Assembly: GCA_016789905.1 (NCBI GenBank)
Contig: JAEUQC010000182.1
Span: forward strand, 1 to 64,000
DNA: 64,000 bases
DNA from: Bryobacterales bacterium
GTDB lineage: Bacteria > Acidobacteriota > Terriglobia > Bryobacterales > Bryobacteraceae
Direction: 5' to 3'
Under the pieces are notes generated by a model, which did no database searches, had not been told where the DNA came from, and was given only the letters and a program-made list of their open reading frames with translations. The first letter of the stretch is position 1. Each line of letters opens with the position of its first letter. The translations under genes were made by a program, and so were the position numbers. Positions 1-8,877 of the stretch are shown here, one piece after another.

Positions 1-62
1 GAATCCGCCTTCGCGATGGCGGTGTGGATTACCTTCGCAGTCCGGCGGAAACACCCAGATGA
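1..62 (+). CDS. possible 3' end of a gene cut by the window edge
   Basis: Reading from base 3 gives a short open stretch (IRLRDGGVDYLRSPAETPR) that ends at a TGA at 60-62. The composition looks protein-like, and no start is visible because the window begins here. A second frame is open from base 2 to a TAA at 143-145 and cannot be excluded. No family is recognisable in either. This is only a guess that the neighbouring gene ends here. Confidence 0.2.
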   Translation, partial: IRLRDGGVDYLRSPAETPR

Positions 63-296
63 TGGCGGGCGTGATGGATGCACGCACCGGGCTGGAAACG
101 CAGAGAACGGGTAATCCTCTGAACGTTGCTATTTTTCACGAGTAATCCAGACGGCGGAAAGTTCTATCCCTGGCTGTCGCGGTCCAGCAGTGCATTCTGC
201 AACCCGCGACGTCCTCGAAAGCGCTCTCGTCCGCACACAAACGGCGCAATCGACCTCAGGTCGTTCCTATTTTCACCACACCGCAAAATCCTCTGG
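63..296. other. gene-free stretch between the left edge and the anti-sigma gene
   Basis: I see no convincing gene here. The open frame at 126-515 on the plus strand mostly mirrors the anti-sigma gene on the other strand and has arginine- and proline-rich shadow composition. A small palindrome (CGACCTCAGGTCG, about 250-262) lies downstream of the minus-strand anti-sigma gene but has no T-run and is not called a terminator. Confidence 0.4.
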
Positions 297-554
297 CTAG
301 CAGCGTCCGCGCTTTTCGGCCATCTTCCTTTGCAGCGCCGCCATCAGACGCTCCGAAACCTCTTGCGGAACCACCTGCGGTTCCACTCCCTTATACACGC
401 GCATGGTCTTCTGCGTCGTATCAACCACTACCCAGCAGTTCGGGCACTCGTTGATATGCCGCTGCAGCCGCGCGCGTTCTTCGGGACTGGTTTCCTCGTC
501 GAGATAGGCGTTTAGCTCGGTCAAAAACTGTTTACAGGAGAGCAAACGCGTCAT
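297..554 (-). CDS. anti-sigma factor, zinc-finger (ZAS/zf-HC2) type
   Basis: This 85-residue protein should bind and restrain the ECF sigma factor encoded immediately upstream. The zinc-binding anti-sigma signature is visible: His33, Cys37 and Cys40 in an H-x3-C-x2-C arrangement, inside a short helical domain typical of the N-terminal ASD of ZAS proteins. There is no transmembrane segment, so it is a soluble anti-sigma rather than a membrane sensor; release is presumably by redox or zinc chemistry or a partner protein (inference). Its start overlaps the 3' end of the sigma gene by 23 bases, which supports co-translation and cognate pairing. Confidence 0.85.
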   Translation of the reverse strand: MTRLLSCKQFLTELNAYLDEETSPEERARLQRHINECPNCWVVVDTTQKTMRVYKGVEPQVVPQEVSERLMAALQRKMAEKRGRC

Positions 555-1155
555 CTCCCTTCCGCTTGAATTGGCGCGTAAGCCGCTCTCGCAACTGCAA
601 GCGGGCCCGCAACAGGCGGCTTTTCACCGCCGGTACCGACAGCCCTAGCGCCTCGGCTGTCTCTTCCGTGGACATTTCTTCCACGTCCCGTAAATGGAAC
701 ACAGAGCGAAACGCCGGTTTCAAACTCTGGATGGCCTCATCCAGCAGTTTCCGCAACTCTTCCTGCGAATAGGTCTGCTCTGGATTGCCATCCCAAACGG
801 CAATCTCGCGAGTGACGGCTTCTTCGCCGAGTTCGATCTCTTCATCCAGCGACACCATCTTGTCGCCTCGCCGCTTTCGCAGCTTCATTAACGCCTCATT
901 CACAGCGATTCGAACAATCCACGTATAGAACTTCGAATCTCCGTGAAAACTCTCTAAGTGTGTGTAGGCCTTAAGAAAGGCATCCTGCAACACATCTTCG
1001 GCGTCTTCGTCGTTCTGCGTGATGTTACGCGCCAGACGGTAAACCTTGCGATCATACTTCCCCACCAACTCAGCAAACGCGCCATCATCGCCCGCGCGAG
1101 CGCGCTCTACCAGCGCCCCTTCGTCGAACCCTGCACTCCCGTTGTTCGAATCCAT
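532..1155 (-). CDS. RNA polymerase ECF sigma factor
   Basis: Sigma-70 family ECF factor directing RNA polymerase to a small regulon. Region 2 is clear (AEDVLQDAFLKAY near residues 52-64, followed by FYTWIVRIAVNEA), and region 4 forms the C-terminal helix-turn-helix (SVPAVKSRLLRARLQLRE). The open frame extends to 1239, but I place the start at the ATG at 1155 because a purine-rich ribosome site (GGGACGGGA) lies just upstream and the preceding residues do not resemble a sigma factor. That gives about 207 residues, normal for the family. It overlaps its anti-sigma gene downstream. The gene diverges from thrS. Confidence 0.9.
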   Translation of the reverse strand: MDSNNGSAGFDEGALVERARAGDDGAFAELVGKYDRKVYRLARNITQNDEDAEDVLQDAFLKAYTHLESFHGDSKFYTWIVRIAVNEALMKLRKRRGDKMVSLDEEIELGEEAVTREIAVWDGNPEQTYSQEELRKLLDEAIQSLKPAFRSVFHLRDVEEMSTEETAEALGLSVPAVKSRLLRARLQLRERLTRQFKRKGDDAFALL

Positions 1156-1216
1156 TCCCGTCCCTTGTCCACTATACCAGCCAGTAGCCAGAAGAACCGG
1201 AACCCCTCCATGAGCG

Positions 1217-1256
1217 TTGGCTGCCGCGGCGGACATCATATACTGGTTGATGTCCG
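1217..1256 (+). promoter_or_regulatory. putative thrS promoter with overlapping inverted repeat
   Basis: A perfect 9-bp inverted repeat (CGGACATCA at 1230-1238 and TGATGTCCG at 1248-1256) encloses TATACT at 1239-1244, which would serve as a -10 element. A weak -35 candidate, TTGGCT, lies at 1217-1222 with 16-bp spacing. An inverted repeat centred on a -10 box is a typical operator layout, but the transcript from such a promoter would not carry the whole hairpin. The site sits in the divergent gap between the sigma gene and thrS, so either gene could be the target. Confidence 0.35.
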
Positions 1257-1311
1257 AAATGCCGGAAACGATTCACGTTGCCGCCATTCCATTTCCATTT
1301 TTTTCAACACT

Positions 1312-3246
1312 ATGAGCAGTTTCGCCATCACCCTTCCAGACGGCAGTCAGAAATCCGTCGCGCCCGGCTCCCGGCCCATCGATGTGGCCGAGGCCATCTC
1401 TCCCCGCCTGGCCGAGGCGGCCATTGTCGCCCGAGTCAACGGCACACTTTGGGATCTCACGCGTCCGTTCGATGGCGACGCCACGCTGGAACTTCTCACT
1501 TCCAAGAACCCCGAGGCACTGGAAGTTTACCGCCATTCCACCGCCCACCTGCTTGCCGCGGCTGTCCTTGAGCTGTTTCCGGAAACCCAGTTGGGCATCG
1601 GTCCGCCCATCGATACCGGATTCTATTATGATTTCGACCGGCCCACGCCCTTCACGCCCGAGGACCTGGAAAAAATCGAAGCGAAGATGTGGGAAATTCA
1701 GGCCCGCGATGTGGCCTACGACCGCGTTCTGACCCGCAAAGACGAGGGTCTGGAAAAGTACAAAGACATGTGGATGAAGTCCGAACTCATCCAGGAGCGC
1801 GCCGACGAAGTGTTCAGCGAGTACACGCTTGGGCCTGCCTTCATCGATTTCTGCCGCGGCCCGCACGTGCCGTCCACCAGGAAAATCAAAGCCTTCAAAC
1901 TCCTCTCCATCGCAGGTGCGTACTGGAAAGGGGACGAAAAGCGCAAGCAATTGCAGCGAATCTACGGCACCGCTTTCTTCACCAAGAAAGAGCAGGACGA
2001 ACACTTGGCCCGCATTGAAGAAGCCAAGCGCCGGGATCACCGGAAAATCGGCGCGGAGCTGGATCTCTTTTCCATCCAGGAACTAGCCGGCCCGGGCCTC
2101 GTCTTTTTCCACCCGAAGGGCGGCATCATCCGCAAAACGCTGGAAGACTGGATGCGCGAAGCCTACCTGAAGCGCGGCTACTCGCTTGTCTACACGCCGC
2201 ATGTAGCGCGGGTCGACCTCTGGAAAACCTCCGGTCACTTCGGCTTCTATCGCGAGAACATGTTCACCGTCATGAACCTCGATGACGCGGAATATCAACT
2301 GAAGCCCATGAACTGCCCATGCCACATCCTGGTGTATTCGCGCAAACCGCACTCTTACCGTGATCTTCCACAGCGCCTGGGAGAACTGGGGACGGTGTAT
2401 CGTTACGAGCGATCCGGCACCATGCATGGCCTGATGCGTGTTCGCGGCTTCACGCAGGACGATGCCCACATTTTCTGCACCCCCGAACAGATCGAAGCCG
2501 AAATTATCAGTTGTCTGGAATTCGCCATGGATACGCTCCATACCTTCGGCTTTGAAAAGCATAAGGCGGAGATATCCACTTGGGACGGCGGCGCCAGCGG
2601 CAAGTACGATGGCTCCCCAGACCAATGGCAACTCGCTGAAAACGCGCTTCGCCGCGCCGTTGAAAAACTGGGTATTGAAGCCACGGTTGTGCCGGATGAG
2701 GCGGCCTTCTACGGGCCCAAGATTGACATGAAGCTGGTGGACGCCATCGGCCGCCTTTGGCAGCTTTCCACCGTGCAATTCGATTTCACACTCCCGCGCC
2801 GCTTCCAGCTAGAGTACATTGGCGAGGACGGGAAGAAGCATCAGCCACTGATGGTCCACCGGGCGCTATTCGGGTCAGTCGAGCGGTTCTTCGGCATTTT
2901 GATTGAGCACTACGCCGGCGCGTTCCCGGTGTGGCTGAGCCCGGTTCAGGTAGCGGTGATGCCGATCACCGACAAGCAACTCGACTACGCCAAGCAGGTT
3001 GCCAAGGAACTCGAAGCGGATGGCGTGCGAGTTTATCTCGACGACCGCAACGAGAAAGTGAACCTGAAGATTCGCGATGCGCAGTTGCAGAAGGTGCCGT
3101 TTATGCTCGTTTGCGGCGGTCGCGAGGCGGAGCAGGGAACCGTCTCTGTCCGTCACCGCAAACACGCCGACCAGGGCGTGAAACCGCTCGCCGAGTTCCG
3201 TGATCAGATCAAGCAGTTGATCGCCACGCGTGCTAACAGCGATTAG
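1312..3246 (+). CDS. thrS: threonine--tRNA ligase
   Basis: Charges tRNA-Thr with threonine in the cytoplasm. The 644-residue product has the full domain order: N-terminal TGS domain (about 1-60), the editing/SAD domain with HxxxH (His75, His79), the class II core with the MNCPCH zinc-ligand block near residue 333, and a C-terminal anticodon-binding domain beginning about PVQVAVMPITD. The frame is open upstream to 958, but that extension reads through the antisense of the sigma gene; the ATG at 1312, starting MSSFAITLPDG, matches the usual TGS start. Length is normal for the family. The downstream glycosyltransferase start overlaps its 3' end by 17 bases. Confidence 0.97.
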   Translation: MSSFAITLPDGSQKSVAPGSRPIDVAEAISPRLAEAAIVARVNGTLWDLTRPFDGDATLELLTSKNPEALEVYRHSTAHLLAAAVLELFPETQLGIGPPIDTGFYYDFDRPTPFTPEDLEKIEAKMWEIQARDVAYDRVLTRKDEGLEKYKDMWMKSELIQERADEVFSEYTLGPAFIDFCRGPHVPSTRKIKAFKLLSIAGAYWKGDEKRKQLQRIYGTAFFTKKEQDEHLARIEEAKRRDHRKIGAELDLFSIQELAGPGLVFFHPKGGIIRKTLEDWMREAYLKRGYSLVYTPHVARVDLWKTSGHFGFYRENMFTVMNLDDAEYQLKPMNCPCHILVYSRKPHSYRDLPQRLGELGTVYRYERSGTMHGLMRVRGFTQDDAHIFCTPEQIEAEIISCLEFAMDTLHTFGFEKHKAEISTWDGGASGKYDGSPDQWQLAENALRRAVEKLGIEATVVPDEAAFYGPKIDMKLVDAIGRLWQLSTVQFDFTLPRRFQLEYIGEDGKKHQPLMVHRALFGSVERFFGILIEHYAGAFPVWLSPVQVAVMPITDKQLDYAKQVAKELEADGVRVYLDDRNEKVNLKIRDAQLQKVPFMLVCGGREAEQGTVSVRHRKHADQGVKPLAEFRDQIKQLIATRANSD

Positions 3247-4363
3247 CGCCGTCGTCCTCGGCGCGCTCTTAGTGGGCTCCTGGGTCTACTGCGTCCTTAC
3301 ATGGCTGGCCGCCAAACGCTACTTGGCGCAGCCAATGCCAGACGCAGCGAACATGGAGCCCATCTCCATCCTGAAGCCCCTCTCCGGGCTGGACGATGGC
3401 CTGGAACAGAACCTGCGCGGGTTCTTTCAACAGGACTATCCGGACTTTGAAATCCTCTTCGCTCTGCGGACGGAGGCCGACCCCGCGTACACCCTTGTCA
3501 CCCGGCTCCAGGCCGAGTACCCGCAGGTCCCCTCGCGTTTGATCCTCACCGGCGAGCCCCCCTGGCCCAATGCAAAAAGCTGGAGCTTGCACCTGATGCA
3601 GCAGCAGGCGCGACATAGCTTGCTTGTAATGAGCGATAGTGACATCCGCGTTGACAATGGCATGTTGCGCGCGCTGGCCCGTGAATTTTCGAACCCTGCA
3701 CTGGCGGTAACCACGTGCCCATACCGCGCTGTGCCAGGGGCTTCGTTTTGGTCGAAGCTTGAAGCCATTGGGATGAACACGGAGTTTCTGGGCGGCGTGC
3801 TGGTGGCGCGAATGCTGAATGGCATGGATTTCGCTTTGGGGCCGACGATTGCCGCTCGCAAGTCGGCGATTGGGGCGGTAGGCGGATGGGAGTATCTGCA
3901 GGAGTTTTTGGCTGAGGATTTCGTTCTCGGCAACCAGGCCGCGGCGCAGGGGCTGGGAGTCGGGTTGTCGAGCTACGTGATTGAACACCGCATCGGTGCA
4001 CAGACATTGGCGAAGAACTCCGCCCATCGCCTTCGCTGGTGCCGGTCCACGCGCCGTTCCCGCCCCGCCGGCTACATCGGCCAGCTATTCACCAATCCAT
4101 TTCCGATTGCCCTGTTTCTGGTGGCTGTGGTTCCGTCCGCGGCGCCGGCGATCGCGGTGACTCTTCTGCTTCGCCTCGCCACCGCGTATGCCACCGCGCA
4201 ACTGGTGCTTGCCGACCCATTGACCAGGCGGGCGTGGCCACTGGTCTTCGTACAGGATCTGTTCAGCTTCGCCTTCTGGGCGGCCGGCTTTTTCGGAAAC
4301 AAGATCGAGTGGCGCGGCGAGTGGTACTACTTGTGCCGGGACGGCCGGTTCACCAAGGTTTGA
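3230..4363 (+). CDS. GT21-like (HpnI/ceramide glucosyltransferase type) glycosyltransferase
   Basis: Membrane glycosyltransferase likely to transfer a sugar from a nucleotide-sugar donor to a lipid. The order matches the HpnI/ceramide glucosyltransferase family: N-terminal membrane span, D1/D2 block around Asp136 and Asp138 (MSDSDIRV), the later acidic pair Glu229-Asp230 in AEDFVLG, and HRLRW at 266-270 where the family has (Q/R)xxRW. Two hydrophobic stretches follow near the C-terminus. Translation starts at a GTG inside the end of thrS, so the start is somewhat uncertain. HpnI proteins act in hopanoid glycolipid synthesis, but no other hopanoid gene is visible here, so the acceptor lipid is unknown. 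Confidence 0.75.
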   Translation: MLTAISAVVLGALLVGSWVYCVLTWLAAKRYLAQPMPDAANMEPISILKPLSGLDDGLEQNLRGFFQQDYPDFEILFALRTEADPAYTLVTRLQAEYPQVPSRLILTGEPPWPNAKSWSLHLMQQQARHSLLVMSDSDIRVDNGMLRALAREFSNPALAVTTCPYRAVPGASFWSKLEAIGMNTEFLGGVLVARMLNGMDFALGPTIAARKSAIGAVGGWEYLQEFLAEDFVLGNQAAAQGLGVGLSSYVIEHRIGAQTLAKNSAHRLRWCRSTRRSRPAGYIGQLFTNPFPIALFLVAVVPSAAPAIAVTLLLRLATAYATAQLVLADPLTRRAWPLVFVQDLFSFAFWAAGFFGNKIEWRGEWYYLCRDGRFTKV

Positions 4364-4392
4364 GCGTCCGTCCGGCGTTTTAGAATGGAGAC

Positions 4393-5097
4393 GTGATCCC
4401 GTACTCGGTGTTCCTGCTGCTTTCGGGCGTCTTCTTTACCCTCGCTGAGCGCATCTGGCCGCGGCATCCGCAACCGGTCGCCAGAAGAGGCTACGGGCTT
4501 GATATCGTATACGCCATATTCAACGCCGAGATTGCCGGGTCACTGGTAGCCATCTGGGTTTCCGGCCTCTACTCTGGCGCTCAGGTTCCTCAGTGGCGCG
4601 AAGCGCTGGGTATCAATGCGCTGCTTCGCCATCCGGAGTGGCTCCAATTGTTGTCCTTGTTAGTGGTTAAGGACTTCCTGCAGTGGGGTGTCCACTTCGC
4701 GCTCCACCGCGTCCCGGCACTCTGGGAGTTTCACAAGGTCCACCACTCCACTGAGGTCATGGACTGGCTCAGCAACTGGCGATTTCATTGGCTGGAGGTG
4801 GTGGTCTATCAGACGGTGCTCTACCTGCCTGCCAATCTGCTGGGCCTCTCTCCGCAAGTGACCTTTGGCTGTGCGGTTATCAGCACGACCATCGGCCATT
4901 TCGCCCACGCGAATCTCCGCTGGCGCATTGGCCCGTTGAAATACCTCATCAACAGCCCGGAAATGCACATCTGGCACCACGTTCATCCGAATGCCGGACC
5001 ACAGGACAAAAATTTCGCCATCTCCATCGCCCTTTGGGATTGGTGTTTTCACACCGCCTATGTTCCCGCAGGTCCGCCAAAAAAAATCGGAATATGA
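4393..5097 (+). CDS. sterol desaturase / fatty acid hydroxylase family membrane enzyme
   Basis: Predicted integral-membrane di-iron oxygenase that hydroxylates or desaturates a lipid. The 234-residue protein has the histidine clusters of the family: His101 and His105 (HFALH), His114-His117-His118 (HKVHH), and His192-His195-His196-His198 (HIWHHVH), within several hydrophobic helices. A GTG start at 4393 follows a GGAG by two bases. It lies 29 bp after the glycosyltransferase gene on the same strand, suggesting that both modify a membrane lipid; substrate and product cannot be told from sequence. Confidence 0.8.
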   Translation: MIPYSVFLLLSGVFFTLAERIWPRHPQPVARRGYGLDIVYAIFNAEIAGSLVAIWVSGLYSGAQVPQWREALGINALLRHPEWLQLLSLLVVKDFLQWGVHFALHRVPALWEFHKVHHSTEVMDWLSNWRFHWLEVVVYQTVLYLPANLLGLSPQVTFGCAVISTTIGHFAHANLRWRIGPLKYLINSPEMHIWHHVHPNAGPQDKNFAISIALWDWCFHTAYVPAGPPKKIGI

Positions 5098-5130
5098 GCC
5101 GGGAAATCCGCCAATTCCGAGATCTGTGGT

Positions 5131-6510
5131 ATGCCAGATACCGCCGAACAGGGCGGCTTCGGAATCGGCGTCCCACCTGACCCGTGGGAGCCTTCTGTCC
5201 ATGCCGCCACCGCAACGGGAAAAGAAAAGACCACCATCCGCCTGGGTATTCGCCCCGTCGCCTGCTGGCGTCTGAACAACTGCCGATTCCAGTTTGGCTG
5301 CTCCTTCGTCATGCCGGAAGCCCGCAACGAATTCGGGTCTCTGCAATCGCTTCGGTCGCAGTTTGAAGGGGCCCCGCTTTCTGTCTTCGGCCATGCGGAC
5401 CCGGTGGGTGACGACGCATTCAACAAAGACCTCAGCGGCCGGCGCGCGCTGGCGATCTATGGAATTCTGACCCGCGACGCGGCCCGCTGGGAACGGTTGT
5501 ACGCCAGCCCCCTTGGCGCCGATTCCTGGAAGGACTCCGAGATTGATACCATGCTCGCCGCCGTTGGATTTCCCCAGGCGAGCGCGAACCGTTCCGACGC
5601 CATCCGGGCCTTCCAACAGGCCGATGGCACACTCACCGTCGATGGCGCCTGCGGACCTGCAACGCGAGCACGATTGTTCCTCAAGTACATGGACTACCTC
5701 TGTCCGTTCGTTGTGCCGAAGTCGGGTTTTCTCGGCGCCGGTCAGGACCCTGACCTGAAGGCCGACGTCCAGGGCTGTTCGGAGTTCAACCCGCTGCTCG
5801 TCTTCAGCCAGGCGGAAACTGACGCCTTCAACGCCTCCGCCGACAAGACGGAGCGCGACAGCGAGAACTCCGTCAACCGTCGTGTACTCGTTCTCCTGTT
5901 CGAGCCAGGCACATACGTGCCACCTTCCAAATGGCCCTGCCCGCGCACCACCGAATCCACTTCCGGCTGTCTGGCCCGTATGTGGTCCGATGCTTCCACG
6001 CGCCGCAATCCGCAAGCCGTGCGCCGCGTGTTCGAGGACACGCTCGACACATTTGGCTGCCGTTTCTATCACCGGCTGAACGTCGATTCCCCTTGTGAGT
6101 GCGCCAGCGGAGGCAAAGTATGGATCAATATCCAACTGCTGGACTCCAACCAGATGCCGATCCCGAACGCGCCCTACAAGCTCACTATCAACGGGACGGT
6201 AACGGACGCCACTGCCGATTCCAAGGGCATGTTCACAAAGTTCATTTCGCCCGCCGATTCCGGCGGCACCCTGGAATCCTCCGGGCGAACCTATGACCTC
6301 ACGTTTCAGCCGCTGCCCCCCGTCACGGAGCTCAAAGGCCTGCAGATCCGTCTCAATAACTTCGGCTATTCCTGCGGCGCACCGAACGGCGCGATGACAC
6401 CGGAAACGGAAGCGGCGATTCGTGCATTCCAATCTCTCCACGGACTGCCGGAGACCGGCGTCAGTGATTCGGTCACCCAGAATCAAGTCAAACAGATTTA
6501 CGGAAGCTAG
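5131..6510 (+). CDS. OmpA-like and peptidoglycan-binding multidomain protein
   Basis: A 459-residue protein with three recognisable parts. Residues about 70-118 resemble an OmpA C-terminal domain (GHADPVG at 87-93, LSGRRA at 101-106). About 135-190 is a first PG_binding_1 domain (AIRAFQQADGTLTVDG). The last about 65 residues are a second one (LQIRLNNFGYSCGAPNG, then AIRAFQSLHGL). The middle is cysteine-rich with a small beta domain. There is no signal peptide. From memory, proteins with this OmpA-PGBD layout often accompany contractile-injection or type VI genes, but no such genes are seen here. The next gene starts 3 bp downstream, so the two form a cassette. Confidence 0.6.
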   Translation: MPDTAEQGGFGIGVPPDPWEPSVHAATATGKEKTTIRLGIRPVACWRLNNCRFQFGCSFVMPEARNEFGSLQSLRSQFEGAPLSVFGHADPVGDDAFNKDLSGRRALAIYGILTRDAARWERLYASPLGADSWKDSEIDTMLAAVGFPQASANRSDAIRAFQQADGTLTVDGACGPATRARLFLKYMDYLCPFVVPKSGFLGAGQDPDLKADVQGCSEFNPLLVFSQAETDAFNASADKTERDSENSVNRRVLVLLFEPGTYVPPSKWPCPRTTESTSGCLARMWSDASTRRNPQAVRRVFEDTLDTFGCRFYHRLNVDSPCECASGGKVWINIQLLDSNQMPIPNAPYKLTINGTVTDATADSKGMFTKFISPADSGGTLESSGRTYDLTFQPLPPVTELKGLQIRLNNFGYSCGAPNGAMTPETEAAIRAFQSLHGLPETGVSDSVTQNQVKQIYGS

Positions 6511-6513
6511 CAC

Positions 6514-8874
6514 ATGCCCTCTATCACCGTTCATGCCTATGATCACGGTGCATCCGCCACCGCGCCGCTTCCGAATGTCTGGATCTACTGGAAGGTAGAT
6601 TCGAAAACCACGCTGCTGCGGACCGATGCCGCTGGACTGCTGAAAGCCGCCGATCTGACTAAGACCGCCTCCGAGCCGGATCCGGTAAAGGAAATGCCGT
6701 GGGTTTATACGGCCAGCTTCGACACGCAAAAAGGAACCACCGCCATGGTTGCCTTTACGCGCGGCGCCCGGCCAGTTCCGGAAGCGCAGCTCGATCCGAA
6801 TCGGTTCACCACCTTCGTGGTCGGTGACCCGTGGCCCGCGCCCTATAAGGCGCCGCCAAACACCCGGGCCGAAGAGATCTGGATTGGTATTGGCATGCCC
6901 AACGCCGTGGGCTGGATGGTGAACCTGGACATCCTGCTGCCAGGGCACAAAAGCACTCTTACGGTGCCTCATGAACTCTCCCTGCTGCCGCTGCTTCGCG
7001 AAAATGTCGCGTTCGACAGCGACTACTATACTGAGGGCCTCTCCCAAGGCGCGGACATCTGGACCGATACCACCAATTTCGCCGGCGAGGATGAGGCCGT
7101 GGCGCCGCTACCGGCAAACAAGCGGCCGAAGAACCTGGGGCTGCGATTTTCCGGCTCGGTGGAAACCCGCGTCACGGGCCTCGATCTGGCGCTGGTCACG
7201 CTCACCGGTCTGCCCATTCTGGTTCATCCCACCGCCGCGTCGACGGATCAGCTCTCTATTTTTCCCGCCACACTCGCCGATGGCGGGGATTGCAAGACTT
7301 TCATTGCCGATGTGTGGCTGGCGCAACCGGAACGGGATCTCGGTCCGCTCCAGTTGATTCTGAACACGAGAGGCGCCGCGCCAGACTATACCGACGGCTA
7401 TTTTCTACACGTCGCCGGTGTCCAACTGGGCCTCGTTGACGACCACGAAGCCGCCGTGAACGGCAAGCAGCCCGGCGCGCCGAAACTGGAAGCCGACGAT
7501 CGCATGATCGTCGACTTTTTGGAGTCGCCGCGGCCGACGCTTGCTTCGCTAAAAGGCCAGACGCGGGCGCGTCGCATGGTTCCCTACGACATGCATCTTC
7601 GCCAGCGTCCTTTCAGCACGGATCTGCCCACAGTTGTGGAGATGCCGGAAATGCCGCTGTTCATGGTGGAACTGCAACTGGTTGGCCTGGGCGAATCATC
7701 GCTCGGAAATCTATTGAAGTACCGGCAGCACCTCCTTGAAAAGAATCCGGACACGATGGATGTGGATTTTGACGCGTCGATGAATATGTCCTGGGATGGG
7801 CCGGACGCGGCGACCAATCACGCGCGTGCCTACCAGTACTCTGCCGACTGGGATTCCGGCGCCCGCAAGGCCAAACTAAAGATCGATTCGGCCGCGAAAG
7901 TCTCCGCCGAGTTTGACCCGGCACCGGCGCCGGTGGGCTTTCCCGTGGCCGGCCGCCGCGCCGCCGCCGCTCGCATCAAGGACGTGAAGCGCCGTTGGGG
8001 ACGCCACGCCGCGGCGAATGAACTGGACGCAGTGGTGCTGGAGTGGCAGCCGGGCATTGTCGATGGCGCGGGCGTAGAGATCATGCGGGGCGGCGACGGA
8101 CAGGTTTCGCTCAACTCATTAACGATTGCCGAACTCGACGTGCTTCCGCCGGCCGTCAACGATCCGGTCGCGCTCTTGCCCAGATTCCGCATGCAGGGTG
8201 CGAATCCGGTGGCGAACCTCGATGCCACAATCGACCTCGTCGTGCGCGAATACTACGACTCCCACGACACCGTGGCGGCGGTAACATCCCTTTCGCTTGC
8301 CACGTGGCAATACACCGTCCGCCGCATTCTGAACCACGAGGCTCGCAGCACGCAATTTGGATTTTTGGCGCGGCACTATGGAATCGATGGAGACGCGGCC
8401 AACTACTACGGCCTCGAACGGCACATGCCCATCTTCGGGTATCCGCACGGCTATGGCATGGGACAACTGGATAACCCCGCCGTTACCGACGATGGCGCGT
8501 GGAGTTTCATCGGCAACCTGCGGGGTTCCGTTGCGCTGCTGATGGGCGACAAAGCCAATGCCACGCACAATCTCCTGTCCCAACACCCAGCCGACACCGA
8601 TCACTGGCGCGCCTGTTTTCAGCGCAATGTGATCAAGCAATATAACAGTGGCAAGAACGAGTTCACCTGGTCCGGCGGGGCATGGAAGATTAGTCCCAAT
8701 CAAGCGCAAACAAAAGTGGTGAACGGCGCGGAAGTAGCGAACCCGGAACTGCAATACCCCAACCATGTGCTGGCGGACCAGACCGACGTCGTATATTGGA
8801 CCGGCTCCGCGGCGGAGCCGGTCTTCGATTGGCCAATCCTCTTTGTGCCCGCCAATTACGGCGAACTGCCGTAG
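6514..8874 (+). CDS. large uncharacterised protein with possible lysozyme/transglycosylase-like C-terminus
   Basis: A 786-residue protein of no recognised family over most of its length. It begins with an immunoglobulin/transthyretin-like region (VHAYDHGASATAPLPNVWIY) and has no signal peptide or membrane span. In the C-terminal third a segment starting at HEAR (Glu609) is followed by YGLERHMPIFGYP and HGYGMGQLDNP (Gln651), which recalls the catalytic Glu plus GLMQ block of lytic transglycosylases; the spacing is longer than usual, so this is only suggestive. The upstream protein, 3 bp away, binds peptidoglycan, which would fit a paired cell-wall-acting function. It could be an injected effector or a phage-tail-type hydrolase. 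Confidence 0.45.
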   Translation: MPSITVHAYDHGASATAPLPNVWIYWKVDSKTTLLRTDAAGLLKAADLTKTASEPDPVKEMPWVYTASFDTQKGTTAMVAFTRGARPVPEAQLDPNRFTTFVVGDPWPAPYKAPPNTRAEEIWIGIGMPNAVGWMVNLDILLPGHKSTLTVPHELSLLPLLRENVAFDSDYYTEGLSQGADIWTDTTNFAGEDEAVAPLPANKRPKNLGLRFSGSVETRVTGLDLALVTLTGLPILVHPTAASTDQLSIFPATLADGGDCKTFIADVWLAQPERDLGPLQLILNTRGAAPDYTDGYFLHVAGVQLGLVDDHEAAVNGKQPGAPKLEADDRMIVDFLESPRPTLASLKGQTRARRMVPYDMHLRQRPFSTDLPTVVEMPEMPLFMVELQLVGLGESSLGNLLKYRQHLLEKNPDTMDVDFDASMNMSWDGPDAATNHARAYQYSADWDSGARKAKLKIDSAAKVSAEFDPAPAPVGFPVAGRRAAAARIKDVKRRWGRHAAANELDAVVLEWQPGIVDGAGVEIMRGGDGQVSLNSLTIAELDVLPPAVNDPVALLPRFRMQGANPVANLDATIDLVVREYYDSHDTVAAVTSLSLATWQYTVRRILNHEARSTQFGFLARHYGIDGDAANYYGLERHMPIFGYPHGYGMGQLDNPAVTDDGAWSFIGNLRGSVALLMGDKANATHNLLSQHPADTDHWRACFQRNVIKQYNSGKNEFTWSGGAWKISPNQAQTKVVNGAEVANPELQYPNHVLADQTDVVYWTGSAAEPVFDWPILFVPANYGELP
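8799..8823. repeat. 11-bp perfect inverted repeat at the end of the 786-residue gene
   Basis: GACCGGCTCCG (8799-8809), loop CGG, CGGAGCCGGTC (8813-8823). It lies about 50 bp before the stop codon and encodes part of the C-terminal peptide, close to the 3-bp gap to the convergent FAH-family gene. No T-run follows on either strand, so it may be a bidirectional stability or termination hairpin rather than a classical intrinsic terminator. Confidence 0.4.
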
Positions 8875-8877
8875 CGG

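Noticed and set aside
126..515. 129-residue plus-strand open frame over the anti-sigma gene
   Set aside because: It is antisense to a clear zinc-finger gene and has the arginine- and proline-rich look of shadow translation.
4660..7047. 795-residue minus-strand open frame
   Set aside because: Covers the fatty-acid-hydroxylase and OmpA/PG-binding genes on the other strand, with no recognisable domains; a long shadow in GC-rich DNA.
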